Shown one piece after another: positions 34,580 through 45,832 of a stretch of 64,000 bases of DNA. Made by a program: the position numbers and the translations under genes. How positions within the stretch are numbered: position 1 is the stretch's first letter; every line of letters starts with the position of its first letter. The DNA is from Cotesia glomerata (taxonomy: Eukaryota > Arthropoda > Insecta > Hymenoptera > Braconidae): assembly GCF_020080835.1 (NCBI RefSeq), contig NC_058158.1:15040882-15104881 (forward strand), in the 5' to 3' direction. The notes below the pieces were generated by a model. It was not told the DNA's origin, did not search any database, and saw only the letters and a program-made list of their open reading frames with translations.

Positions 34580-36353
34580 TGTAACGGGGTGGTTAGCCCT
34601 GTCCAATTGGTCACCCCTTTCCTCTTTGAAAAGGGCGCCACTGGGATTTTATACTCGGTGTCCCAGAAACCGGGGAGCATGAGAAGGAAAGATCGGGTCG
34701 TGAGAAGTTGAGAAAGGCTGTAAAAGTAATGCTGAGAAACAATTATTAACAATTAACAATTCAATTATTTATTTAATATAAACAATTTAATTCTAACAAA
34801 ATTTCTTAAAATATTGCCCTTAAAATTAACCTATCAATCACTAAATTTGAGAACCTCTCACCTACGCAGGCACTTGCCAAAACTTACAACTAAATATCAT
34901 TAAATTCTTTTAAACATAGATCATTACGCATCTATCTTCTTAATTTCTTAACTCAATATAGACCATTACGCATCTATCTTCTTAATTTCCTAATTCACTT
35001 TTAGACCATTACGCATCTATCTTCAATTTCTTAACTCAACATAGACCATTACGCATCTATCTTCAACTTTTTAACTCAACATAGACCATTACGCATCTAT
35101 CTTCAATTTCTAATTCAATCATAGACCATTACGCATCTATCTTTAATTTCCTAATTCAATCATAGACCATTACGCATCTAGATTCTTAATTTCTTAATTT
35201 AATCATAGACCATTACGCATCTAGATTCTTAATTTCTTAAACCCTCGTCCAACTGACGGAATAACAAACAACATATTTTACCCAATAAAAACTTCTTAAT
35301 TATTCAATTATCTGAACTAATTTCACATAAACAACCTCGTCTACCCGACGGAATACCATATAATACCATAATTACCTAACTTCCATATAAAATCGTCCAC
35401 CGACGCTAACTTCATTCTATAGAGTTCTCTACATTATTCATACATCTTAATTACCAATAAAACTGAATCTCAAAACTTCGCATTTTCCAAAATTACCAAA
35501 ATTACGCCTAACAATTACTTAACACAAAATTCCGACCTTCGATTTTAATTCTTAATCCTCCTTAAATAAATTCTAAGCGATATTTCTTAATTAAATTCTG
35601 TCTCGAAAATTCCTAACTAAAATTAATTTATTATAGCCAACAGGCCTATAATAAATTACTAATAAATTCTTTACCAATAAATTAACAATTTATCCATTAA
35701 ATATAAAAGTTCAGCGACAAAACTAACTACTTGACCTTGACAATAAAAACTAAAGTACGAATTCGTTAATATAAAAATGACCGCTTGAGAAATTAAATTT
35801 AATTATTTCAGCCTCTTAATTAAATCAATAATCAAATCTAGTCTACAATAATCGAAAATACCTGGAGACTCAATTATTGTTTTATTCAACGACGACTGAT
35901 ACTCCGATCCAACTTGGCGGGCTTAGCTGCTTGGCGTCTTGTCGTCTTGAACCAGGGTGCGGCAGGGTTGTCCAATTCCAAAAATGCCCCGATAACTTCC
36001 TCTGCAGTTGCTCTTTATTCTCGACGTCCAAATTTGCACTCTATTGACTTAAACTGATCTCAACAAGGTCACTGATTCACAAGGGCAAAAGGCCACTGGC
36101 TTCCAGAAGGGAAAAAGCCTCGATGTCCCTCTTGTCGGCTCTTTTATAACCCTCCAACTCCGGCTCTCGAACTTTCCTATTGTTATGCCCCGCTTTATTT
36201 TACGGGGACTGTAGTGGAGACTTTCGATTAGCACGCCCGGTGACAAGTCGAAACTACTTGTCAAAAATCGAAAGGTAAGGGAAAGCCCTGACCTACCGTG
36301 CGTTAATTAAGTGGTCGATAATGACCCCGGGAAGTTCGATTTTCCCTATTACA
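34580..36353. mobile_element. Solo LTR, 1774 bp
   Basis: It starts TGTAACGGGGTGG and ends CCCTATTACA, a TG...CA pair with short inverted ends (TGTAA/TTACA). It is flanked by direct ACTT at 34576-34579 and 36354-36357. No coding sequence or second LTR. It lies in an intron of HHARWM copy 2. The sequence TATACTCGGTGTC also occurs in the gypsy LTR at 60739, hinting at relatedness. Confidence 0.82.
34914..35240. repeat. Tandem repeat inside the solo LTR
   Basis: Eight units of about 36-44 bp, each with TAGACCATTACGCATCTA followed by TCTTNAATTTCNTAA-like spacer. Confidence 0.88.
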
Positions 36354-37309
36354 ACTTTTATCTTAAATAACCGAAAACTCACATATTTGGTTTCTAGTGA
36401 AATTGCTCGTATATTTTCAGTAATGTACAGTATTACATAAAGCATTAGTAAAGTGTGAGCGAATTGACTATCAAGTAAGTGAAGAATATAAAAATTATGA
36501 CGTTAGTATAGACTATTCACAGTACATTTACTCAGTAAAAAATTTTATGTCATTGCGTAAAGTATAAAAATTTTTGTGTAGAATATTACACTCTAGTGTG
36601 TAGAATTTCACATTCTCATGTGTTGATTTAACACACTAGAATGTTGAACTAACATTAGTTTGTGTAAAAACAGTCCTTAAAACAAATATTTGTGTTAAAT
36701 TAGACAAAAATTTTTTTACTGTCTAAAAATCATTCACAGAATAATAAATTAAAAATTAATTGTAAAGTTATTGCTGTGAGAAGAATTCTTTAAAATGGAT
36801 TATTAAAAATAAAAGCAGCGAGTAACCATTCGATTTTACCTGCTTCATCAACTTCATTAGTATTTACATTTGTCCCAGCACTTTCCATCGAAATAAAATT
36901 TGAATTGTCTTCCACACAAAAGGTCGATGTATTTTGTACATCTTCAATATTGGCTGAAATCTTTATCAACTGACTGACTACGTTTGCAAATTTCCCTACT
37001 AGCAATCAAAACTTTCCTTTGTGGTAAGCTTACCCGAGTCGAAATTTAGAGCCTATATAGAACCCTTTAGTCCGAAATAGATCCGACTGAGAGCCCTGTA
37101 GTCCCATAGCTCCGATTTTGAACCCACAGGTCCGAACATTCACCCAGAGGTCCGATTTTGAACCCTCAAGTCCGACAACATTAGCCTCTTCATAAATTTT
37201 TATTAACTACAATTAAATTATTCATGATATAAAAAATTAAAAATTAAAAATAAATTATTAAATATAAAAATTAAAAAAGTAAAATAATATGAATTAACCC
37301 ATGTACACA

Positions 37310-38000
37310 GAAAGAAAAATTTCTCGACTGGAGAACAAAATTCTTGGATCAAGAAAATTTTCGGGTGCCTGAAAGAAGGCCGAAGTTGTGTTGGCCGAAG
37401 TAAAAATTTTTCTTGAAAGTCTATTCTTGGTGGAAGTCATTTTTTCTTAATTAAAATTATCATAAATACTTGTTACAATAAATTCTTGTATTTGATCAAG
37501 ATTTTTAGATATTTTAGGGAAGCAGCGCCACTTACTTCAGCTGAGAAAAAAATTTTCTCACTGTGAGAAAATTTTTCTCTTGAATATTTGATACCCATTT
37601 TATATAATTTTAGCGTGCAATTATACATATTGAATGAAAAAAAATGATTCAATATTATTTGATCTTCCCATTTGACATGTTAATCAATAAAAATGTAAAT
37701 GAAAATTTACTTCTGTCTTTATATTCAATTTTTTGGAGCAAGAGAGAAATTTTCTCAAGACAAGAAAATTTACTTCTATCAAGAACTAAATTTTTTAGAG
37801 CAAGAGGCTGAATTTTCTCAAAAAAAGAAGATTTTTTTGACTTAAATAAATTTTCTTGGATCAAGATACGTATTTCATAAAGCAAGAGAATTAATTTTAT
37901 TGGAATAAGTGAAATTTCTTGTGTCAAAAAAAAATTTTTTTTCGATCAAGAAAATAATTAGGAAGAAAATTATTTTCTTGGCTCAAGTGAACCTTTTTTT
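37310..38000. repeat. Degenerate TTCTTG/CAAGAA repeats
   Basis: Many short pieces such as TTTTCTTGGATCAAGA and CAAGAAAATTTACTTCT in both orientations. Similar stretches occur at 49500-49640 and 59560-59750. No gene. Confidence 0.6.
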
Positions 38001-38100
38001 CTGCGTAGAAGTCCCCAGAGTTGAACGACGGGGCCAAGCTTGTGCCAAGACTAGACAATTAAATGATTAAACGAGCTTACCTGTAAGTGATGTTCAATCA

Positions 38101-38155
38101 TAATTGTATGAAGCGCCTCTTCCGAAGAGATCAAATCGTAGTACCTCTACTATAT
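38101..38155 (+). repeat. DIRS-like element, left inverted repeat, outer part
   Basis: Matches the complement of 48573-48519 (TAATTGTAT..GCGCCTCTTCC..GAGATCAAATCGTAGTACC). It continues at 45455 after the inserted transposon. Confidence 0.85.
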
Positions 38156-39922
38156 GGGTCATTCCACCAAATAAGAACATTTTTACGGGGCGATCCTCGT
38201 GGATTATGTTTAAAATTTATGGAGGTGTTCTCTATCATAAGACGAAAATTCCCTGAGAGTTTAGCTCTTAATACGCAGCGGTCTTGAAGTTATGATTTTT
38301 TGAAATTTTGGAAAAAATTTTTTTTCAACTTTTTCGTCAATTTTTCTGATATGAAAAACATTTTCAAACAAAATCGACAAACATTGTATTTTGTAGGAAA
38401 AATTCTCAGCTTTTAAATGAAAATATTTATTTTTTCATAAACTCATCAGAAGACCCTTAAAAATCAAATTAAAGTGGAGAAATTGATTTTTTTCGGTGTG
38501 CAGCCCAAAATTCTTCAAATTTGAATTTTTTTTCTGAAAGCTGAGAGTTTTTTACACAAAATATAGCGTTTTGCCAATGTGCATATTTTTTGTTTCGTCA
38601 CAATTAAATTAAATGTTAGATTCACTATGCAGTAATATAATTCAGAATAGTAATATAATTTTCTCTTTAATACTAAAATTATAGTACTCAGAAATTTTGA
38701 ACCACCTGCTTAAAAGATGAGTCTATACTTCGTCACTTATCTTGCAGATGGCGCTCACAACTCCCTCTATTGACTTTCATTTTGTGATTCTTTCTTGAGC
38801 GATTTCTTTTCGGATCGTTTGTTCTTAACAAAAATATAATTGCTCAAGTTTTTAAGTAATAATTATTGCGTTACTTTGATATTTCATCACCATGAGTAAA
38901 CGTATACGGTCAGTAAATTGTTGTAATCCATTCAATGAGTCACGTAAGTAACTAATACAGTGCACTTGACCTCTTATTTATAACCTCTACGTAGAACCAA
39001 TTAAATTAATGGCCTTGTGTTTAATATTGACTTTTGACATCTAATTAAACGAAACTTTTAGATAAAAAAGGAGTTAAAGATTTAAGAAAATTTCCCGACG
39101 AAGATCGTTGGAAATTTCCTGACTTAGATGACACTTCAATGTTATTTGTGCCTTGTCGATTCCGTGTCAAAGAATATATTCCGCCGGCATCAGAGGAAGA
39201 GGAAATTATTTCAAGTTAAATTAGTGTTGAAAGTCTGAGTATATCAGCCGAAATTTGTACTCAAGGAAGCAGTTTATCTCGAACTGTCAGTAATTTTAGC
39301 GACAATCTATGTGATTACAATGATCATTCTTTAGAGCGATTTTTGAAAATTCCTCTTATTGAAAAAGACAGGTAAAAATTTTCTATTGATTAAGTTTTTC
39401 ATTTACTGAGTGAAAACTTACTTAATTATTTTTCTATGCGTTTAATTTAAGGTTATATTCTGAAAAAAATTATGGAGTAAAAAAACTTGATGAGAGTTAT
39501 GCTGCCCTAGAGAATAAGTTCCAATCACAATTTGGAATAGTACCTGAATCTACCTACAGAAAGATTAATCAAGATCATTGTTCCATGATAGCTAAAGTGA
39601 AGAAATTATATAACGCTGAAAGTGACAAGTAAATTTTTTTAACAATCGATCATTTTAAAATATCTTCATTTTTTCATATTATTACGATCGATCGTTTGCT
39701 TTACAGATCAATAAAAAAGAAGCTGCTTTCAATTTTACCCGACAGTTGGGAAGTCAGTCGTATAGCATCTGAATTTAACTGTTCTCGAAAAAAGGTACTG
39801 AATCTTAAAAATGATATCAGTGAATCGGAGAATGTTGATTTAGACTCTGGTGAAATGACTACTGATACTTTGAATCCCACAAAAGTTCGAGGCAATCGGC
39901 CGCTTAAGTTAGATGTAAAAAA

Positions 39923-40335
39923 TAATAGTTTAAAAAAACTAAAAACACGCTTTTTATAGAAAACCAAACTAAAAAATAGAAAATAAATTTTAATAAATTT
40001 AAATTAAGAATAGTGTTAAAAATTTCAATAAATATAAATTAATAATAGTGTAAATAAAAAATGTATTTTATTTTAAAAAAAGCGTGGGGTGCATGGTGTC
40101 AATAGTTATAAATATTTTATTGACAGATATGAGTAGAGTGATTATCATTTTGATATCTTAAAAAGCACCCCACGCTTTTTTTAAAATAAAATACATTTTT
40201 TTATTTACACTATTATTAATTTATATTTATTGAAATTTTTAACACTATTCTTAATTTAAATTTATTAAAAATTTATTTTCTATTTTTAGTTTGGTTTTCT
40301 ATAAAAGCGTGTTTTTAGTTTTTAAACTATTATTT
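39923..40335. repeat. Large palindrome in element copy 1
   Basis: Arms 39923-40092 and 40165-40335 are complementary over about 170 bp around a 72-bp loop containing TATTGACAGATATGAG. The same structure is at 41736-42150 in copy 2. Confidence 0.85.
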
Positions 40336-40520
40336 ATTTTTACTTTTAGTTTGGTTTATTTATAAAAGCGTGATTTTTAGTTTTTAAACTATTATTTGTT
40401 GATTATCAAAAATATTCAGGCGCGCAAATTACCCACGGAGAGTTACATACTGACATACTGACATACTGACATACAAGTGAAGCTAATAAAAAAAATAATT
40501 ATTTATAAATATTATAAATA

Positions 40521-40605
40521 CGGGGAATCAGAGTTCGATTTCGGAGAGCGAGCCTGAGAAACGGCTACCAGAACCAAGAAAGGCCGCAGGCGCGCAGATT
40601 ACCCA
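40521..40605 (+). other. 18S rRNA-derived fragment, copy 1
   Basis: CGGGGAATCAGAGTTCGATT, GGAGAGCGAGCCTGAGAAAC, GGCTACCAGAACCAAG and GCAGGCGCGCAGATTACCCA follow the universally conserved 18S segment in order and spacing, with about one change in ten bases. A shorter second piece (GGCGCGCAAATTACCCAC) lies at 40419-40440. It is a captured fragment, far too short to be a gene. Confidence 0.9.
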
Positions 40606-40687
40606 CGGAGAGTTACTGACATACTGACAAACTGACAAACAAACAAACTGACATACAAGTGAAGCTAATATAAAGCGTGTAAAAAAC

Positions 40688-41447
40688 CTACGGAGGAAAA
40701 CACCTGGTTTCGAAATATAACTTCGGGATGGTCATCAGAGGATTCCGGGTTGATGTACGGGTTTATCTGTGCCATTCCCGATGAAAACCTACGGAGGAAA
40801 ACACCTGGTTTCGAAATATAACTTCGGGATGGTCATCAGAGGATTCCGGGTTGATGTACGGGTTTATCTGTGCCATTCCCGATGAAAACCTACGGAGGAA
40901 AACACCTGGTTTCGAGATATAACTTCGGGATGGTCATCAGAGGATTCCGGGTTGATGTACGGATTTATCTGTGCCATTCCCGATGAAAACCTACGGAGGA
41001 AAACACCTGGTTTCGAGATATAACTTCGGGATGGTCATCAGAGGATTCCGGGTTGATGTACGGGTTTATCTGTGCCATTCCCGATGAAAACCTACGGAAG
41101 AAAACACCTGGTTTCGAGATATAACTTCGGGATGGTCATCAGAGGATTCCGGGTTGATGTACGGGTTTATCTGTGCCATTCCCGATGAAAACCTACGGAG
41201 GAAAACACCTGGTTTCGAGATATAACTTCGGGATGGTCATCAGAGGATTCCGGGTTGATGTACGGGTTTATCTGTGCCATTCCCGATGAAAACCTACGGA
41301 GGAAAACACCTGGTTTCGAGATATAACTTCGGGATGGTCATCAGAGGATTCCGGGTTGATGTACGGGTTTATCTGTGCCATTCCCGATGAAAACCTACGG
41401 AGGAAAACACCTGGTTTCGAGATAGAACTTCGGGATGGTCATCAGAG
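40688..41447. repeat. 101-bp minisatellite, ~7.5 units
   Basis: Units start CCTACGGAGGAAAACACCTG and end CTGTGCCATTCCCGATGAAAA, with only a few substitutions (AAATATA/GAGATATA, one G/A). The last unit changes to GACTAGGAAGGTCATCACC. Not CRISPR: repeats are contiguous without spacers. Confidence 0.93.
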
Positions 41448-42335
41448 GATGACTAGGAAGGTCATCACCTGGGTTCTAGGTTGATAATAATCAAAATTTA
41501 AATAATATCATTATGGTAGTCTCTTTATGCGAAGGAGAGTTACATACTGACAAACTGACAAACTGACAAACTGACAAACTGACAAACTGACATACAAGTG
41601 AAGCTAATAAAAAGCGTGTAAAAAACTTGTCATTGATTTTTATGAAAGCGAAGAAAACTCAAAACAATTAGCGGGCATGAAAGATTTTAAATCTGTGAAG
41701 GATTGTGATGGAAATCGAACTAGGGTACAAATAAATAATAGTTTAAAAAAACTAAAAACACGCTTTTTATAGAAAACCAAACTAAAAAATAGAAAATAAA
41801 TTTTAATAAATTTAAATTAAGAATAGTGTTAAAAATTTCAATAAATATAAATTAATAATAGTGTAAATAAAAAAATGTATTTTATTTTAAAAAAAGCGTG
41901 AGGTGCATGGTGTCAATAGTTATAAATATTTTATTGACAGATATGAGTAGAGTGATTATCATTTTGATAATATCTTAGAAAGCACCCCACGCTTTTTTTA
42001 AAATAAAATACATTTTTTTTATTTACACTATTATTAATTTATATTTATTGAAATTTTTAACACTATTCTTAATTTAAATTTATTAAAATTTATTTTCTAT
42101 TTTTTAGTTTGGTTTTCTATAAAAAGCGTGTTTTAGTTTTTTAAACTATTATTTATTTTACTTTAGTTTGGTTTATTTATAAAAGCGTGATTTTTAGTTT
42201 TTAAACTATTATTTGTTGATTATCAAAAATATTCAGGCGCGCAAATTACCCACGGAGAGTTACATACTGACATACTGACATACTGACATACAAGTGAAGC
42301 TAATAAAAAATAATTATTTATAAATATTATAAATA

Positions 42336-42420
42336 CGGGGAATCAGAGTTCGATTTCGGAGAGCGAGCCTGAGAAACGGCTACCAGAACCAAGGAAGGCC
42401 GCAGGCGCGCAGATTACCCA
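42336..42420 (+). other. 18S rRNA-derived fragment, copy 2
   Basis: Same as the 40521 fragment, with one base closer to 18S (AAGGAAGG). The short companion piece is at 42235-42256. Confidence 0.9.
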
Positions 42421-42502
42421 CGGAGAGTTACTGACATACTGACAAACTGACAAACAAACAAACTGACATACAAGTGAAGCTAATATAAAGCGTGTAAAAA
42501 AC

Positions 42503-43462
42503 CTACGGAGGAAAACACCTGGTTTCGAAATATAACTTCGGGATGGTCATCAGAGGATTCCGGGTTGATGTACGGGTTTATCTGTGCCATTCCCGATGAA
42601 AACCTACGGAGGAAAACACCTGGTTTCGAAATATAACTTCGGGATGGTCATCAGAGGATTCCGGGTTGATGTACGGGTTCATCTGTGCCATTCCCGATGA
42701 AAACCTACGGAGGAAAACACCTGGTTTCGAAGTATAACTTCGGGATGGTCATCAGAGGATTAGGGTTGACGTACGGGTTTATCTGTGCCATTCCCGATGA
42801 AAACCTACGGAGGAAAACACCTGGTTTCGAGATATAACTTCGGGATGGTCATCAGAGGATTCCGGGTTGATGTACGGGTTTATCTGTGCCATTCCCGATG
42901 AAAACCTACGGAAGAAAACACCTGGTTTCGAGATATAACTTCGGGATGGTCATCAGAGGATTCCGGGTTGATGTACGGGTTTATCTGTGCCATTCCCGAT
43001 GAAAACCTACGGAGGAAAACACCTGGTTTCGAGATATAACTTCGGGATGGTCATCAGAGGATTCCGGGTTGATGTACGGGTTTATCTGTGCCATTCCCGA
43101 TGAAAACCTACGGAGGAAAACACCTGGTTTCGAGATATAACTTCGGGATGGTCATCAGAGGATTCCGGGTTGATGTACGGGTTTATCTGTGCCATTCCCG
43201 ATGAAAACCTACGGAGGAAAACACCTGGTTTCGAAATATAACTTCGGGATGGTCATCAGAGGATTCCGGGTTGATGTACGGGTTTATCTGTGCCATTCCC
43301 GATGAAAACCTACGGAGGAAAACACCTGGTTTCGAGATATAACTTCGGGATGGTCATCAGAGGATTCCGGGTTGATGTACGGGTTTATCTGTGCCATTCC
43401 CGATGAAAACCTACGGAGGAAAACACCTGGTTTCGAGATAGAACTTCGGGATGGTCATCAGA
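42503..43462. repeat. 101-bp minisatellite, ~9.5 units
   Basis: Same unit as in copy 1. The third unit has a small deletion and a GACGTACGG variant. The last unit ends in the same GACTAGGAAGG variant as copy 1. Confidence 0.93.
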
Positions 43463-45454
43463 GGATGACTAGGAAGGTCATCACCTGGGTTCTAGGTTGA
43501 TAATAATCAAAATTTAAATAATATCATTATGGTAGTCTCTTTATGCGAAGGAGAGTTACATACTGACAAACTGACAAACTGACAAACTGACAAACTGACA
43601 AACTGACATACAAGTGAAGCTAATAAAAAGCGTGTAAAAAAGTTGATTCTTTGTAATTTAAAAGAATTGTACCAAAGCTTCAAAGCGCAATATAATTCAG
43701 TGGCAATCAGATTTTTTAAATTCGCTAGTTTGAGGCCTACTTATTGTATTCTTGCTGGAAGTAGTGGTACACATGTCGTATGTGTTTGTACTATTCATCA
43801 AAATGTAAAATTGATGTTAGAAGGTACTTGTGTATTTGACATTCTCTATAATTGTACTAAAACTAGTTATTAATTTTATTACATTTATTCCATTTAGGAT
43901 GTAATTTTCCAAAATTTGCGAAAAACACCGATTGGGTTGTAGAATCTCAGCCAATTTACAAAAATTTATTAAATAAATTAGTTTGTAACAATCCAAAAGA
44001 ATCGTGCTTTTCCAGAATGTGCAATAGTTGTCCAAATAATGAAGAAATCGCTGATTATTTTCGTGTGTCGTTTAAAGAATCTGATGTTAATGAAATCCAA
44101 TATAAAATGTGGACATCAACAGACCGTTGTACTATTGTGAATGTTACTTCAGATTCCGAAGACTTCATCGAAACTTTAGTGACGCAACTTGATAAGCTTT
44201 TGAAACATGATTTTATTGCGAAAACACAAAGTCAATTTTTTTCTGATACAAAACTAAATTTAAAGAGCGGGGAATTCGCCGTAGTATTTGACTTTGCGGA
44301 AAATTATGCATTTGTTGTGCAGGAAGCAGCTCAAGGCTTTCATTGGAATAATGATCAAGCTACTATATTTCCAATGGTGATTTATTATAACGAAAATGAT
44401 ACTATTAAGCATTTGAGCTTTGTTGGTATTTCAGATTGTCTTAAGCACGACACAGTTTTAATTTATTTATTTCAAGAGCAATTGATTGCCTTTCTTAAAA
44501 AGAAGTTTGCTGTTATCAATACGATTTTTTACTTCTCTGATGGAGCTCCACAAAAATTCAAAAACAAGAAAGCATTTACAAACTTATGTTATCATTATGC
44601 TGACTTCGAAATCAACGCTGAGTGGCATTTTTTTGCAACTGCCTATGGCAAAACACCATGCGATGGTTTGCGGGTTCATTAAAACGATATGCTGCTAGAG
44701 CTTCATTACAAATGAACAATAAAGAGCATATACTGAAACCACAAGATTTGTTTTCCTGGGGAACGAAAAATTTTACAAGCGTTGACTTTACTTTTATAGC
44801 TAATGACGATTATTTAATAAAAAAAAATGTGTTAGTCGTACGATATTCTCAATCGAAAACGGTGAAAGGTACACAGTCATTACACACTTTTGTGCCTTTA
44901 AAAGATGAAATTGGTTATGCTTTCATTAAAACTGTGTCCACATCTCAAAAAAGTTCAAAAATAAAAGTATTTTAATTATATTGAATTTGCGTTTAATTTA
45001 ATTGTGACGAAACAAAAAATATGCACATTGGCAAAACGCTACATTTTGTGTAAAAAACTCTCAGCTTTCAGAAAAAAAATTCAAATTTGAAGAATTTTGG
45101 GCTGCACACCGAGAAAAATCAATTTTTCCACTTTAATTCGATTTTTAAGGGTCTTCTGATGAGTTTATAAAAAAATAAATATTTTCATTCAAAAGCTGAG
45201 AATTTTTCCTACAAAATACAATGTTTGTCAATTTTGTTTAAAAATTTTTTCCATATCAGAAAAATTGACGAAAAAGTTGAAAAAAAATTTTTTCCAAAAT
45301 TTCAAAAAATCATAACTTCAAGACCGCTGCGTATTAAGAGCTAAAACTCTCAGGGAATTTTTGTCTTATGATAGAGAACACCTCCATAAATTTAAAACAT
45401 AATCTGCGAGGGTCGCCCCGTAAAAATGTTCTTATTTGGTGGAATGACCCATAT

Positions 45455-45538
45455 GCCTTTGTCACCACACTTTTTTAAAGTATAAATAAAAAAGTTGTGT
45501 CTGCGCATGACCAGCGCCGCCATGATACCTCATTCTTT
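45455..45538 (+). repeat. DIRS-like element, left inverted repeat, inner part
   Basis: GCCTTTGTCACCACAC through CCATGATACCTCATTCTT, complementary to 48518-48438. Separated from its outer part by the 38156-45450 insertion and its ATAT duplication. Confidence 0.88.
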
Positions 45539-45622
45539 CAAAGTTGGGCCGTAACAATAATTAAGGGGGTTTTTTATTCAATTAAGGAGTAAAAAATAAG
45601 GGAATTATTTATTGGGAGGGAG

Positions 45623-45727
45623 TTGATCTCTTCGGAAGAGGCGCTTCATACTATTATGATTGAACATCACTTACAGGTAAGCTCGTTTAATCATTTAATT
45701 GTATTACGCGCCTCTTCCTCGAGATCA
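45623..45727. repeat. Internal complementary region (circle-junction repeat)
   Basis: TTGATCTCTTCGGAAGAGGC starts the complement of 38134-38055. The join TTTAATTGTATTACGCG equals left end joined to right end through the shared ACAATTA. GCGCCTCTTCCTCGAGATC matches the complement of the right end. One mismatch in each half. It lies between the recombinase stop (45833) and the adjacent inverted repeat, as in DIRS-1. Confidence 0.82.
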
Positions 45728-45832
45728 TATCGGAGCTGTTTAAAGTTGTTACGGCTATTTATCTATTAAGACATATATATGTTATTACCAGTAATTAATT
45801 ATTTATTAGTTTCTTATATCTAGTGAGCAAAG

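Larger units (their letters stand above)
31472..37029 (-). pseudogene. HHARWM-family transposase-like gene, copy 2, main part
   Basis: Minus-strand exons in order after the N-terminal exon at 51060-50843: 37019-36840 (RKVLIASREICKRS then an acidic linker, donor GCAG/GTAAAA), 34439-33884 (VVIHWDGKLLPDITG and CFDTCATNTG, likely two catalytic Asp), about 33250-33125 (LLYLACRHHMYELILRS), a frame change near 33130, then SSPNGAVFVRFQNNW to about 32946, and finally 32320-31472 (APGPNHHARWMSKALYALKL to LFQVVEEHRKKFPNV). A solo LTR sits in the intron at 34580-36353. The gene is broken by a 13.8-kb insertion in the N-terminal exon and by frame changes. Family members I recall are ~700 residues. The RNase-H-fold reading is inference from the Asp motifs and CRHH. 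Confidence 0.72.
39923..41618. mobile_element. Minisatellite element with 18S rRNA fragment, copy 1 (1696 bp)
   Basis: It begins TAATAGTTTAAAAAAACTAA and ends GCTAATAAAAAGCGTG. Parts in order: a ~170-bp-arm palindrome, a short 18S-like piece with (GACATACT)n, an 85-bp 18S rRNA fragment, eight 101-bp tandem units, then a tail with (GACAAACT)n. CACGCTTTTTAT near the left and ATAAAAAGCGTG at the right are complementary. It is flanked by TAAAAAA on both sides and sits inside the transposase reading frame. No coding capacity. Confidence 0.82.
41736..43634. mobile_element. Minisatellite element with 18S rRNA fragment, copy 2 (1899 bp)
   Basis: Same build and orientation as copy 1, but with ten 101-bp units, which accounts for the 203-bp length difference. 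Flanked by TAAA. It sits 117 bp downstream of copy 1, separated by a genuine piece of the transposase coding sequence, so the two are separate insertions rather than a simple tandem duplication. Confidence 0.82.
38892..44975 (+). pseudogene. Transposase of the 7.3-kb transposon (Sola-like?), disrupted
   Basis: Inferred exons are 38892-38943 (MSKRIRSVNCCNPFNES), 39062-39371, 39452-39628, 39707-39922, a 41619-41735 fragment (LVIDFYESEENSKQLAGMKD), 43635-43824 (LILCNLKELYQSF, GTHVVCVCTIHQNVKLML), and about 43899-44975. The last contains CNSCPNNEEIA, VVFDFAENYAFVVQEAA, SDGAPQKFKNKKAFTNLC and AEWHFFATAYGKTPCDG. Asp and Glu in those motifs are likely catalytic. I recognise the family from insect and cnidarian predicted proteins. 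Breaks: TAA at 39217-39219, two element insertions (39923-41618 and 41736-43634), and a frameshift near 44665 before AARASLQ. It is not functional as it stands unless the insertions are spliced. Confidence 0.78.
38156..45450 (+). mobile_element. DDE-type DNA transposon with ~457-bp inverted repeats, 4-bp ATAT duplication
   Basis: Ends GGGTCATTCCACCAAATAAG at 38156 and the complement at 45450. Arms 38156-38612 and 44992-45450 pair almost completely. ATAT flanks both sides (38152-38155, 45451-45454), and the undisturbed right inverted repeat of the DIRS-like host shows a single ATAT. A 4-bp duplication with GGGTC-type ends is compatible with the Sola superfamily; that name is inference. One multi-exon transposase gene fills it, interrupted by two minisatellite elements. 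Confidence 0.85.

Noticed and set aside
34522..34752. 76-residue minus-strand ORF
   Set aside because: Spans the border of the solo LTR and has no domain; chance frame.
40521..40605. Functional 18S rRNA gene
   Set aside because: Only about 85 bp of the gene is present and no other SSU, ITS or LSU sequence flanks it.
40688..43462. CRISPR-like array
   Set aside because: Repeats are contiguous 101-bp units with no unique spacers, inside a eukaryotic transposon.
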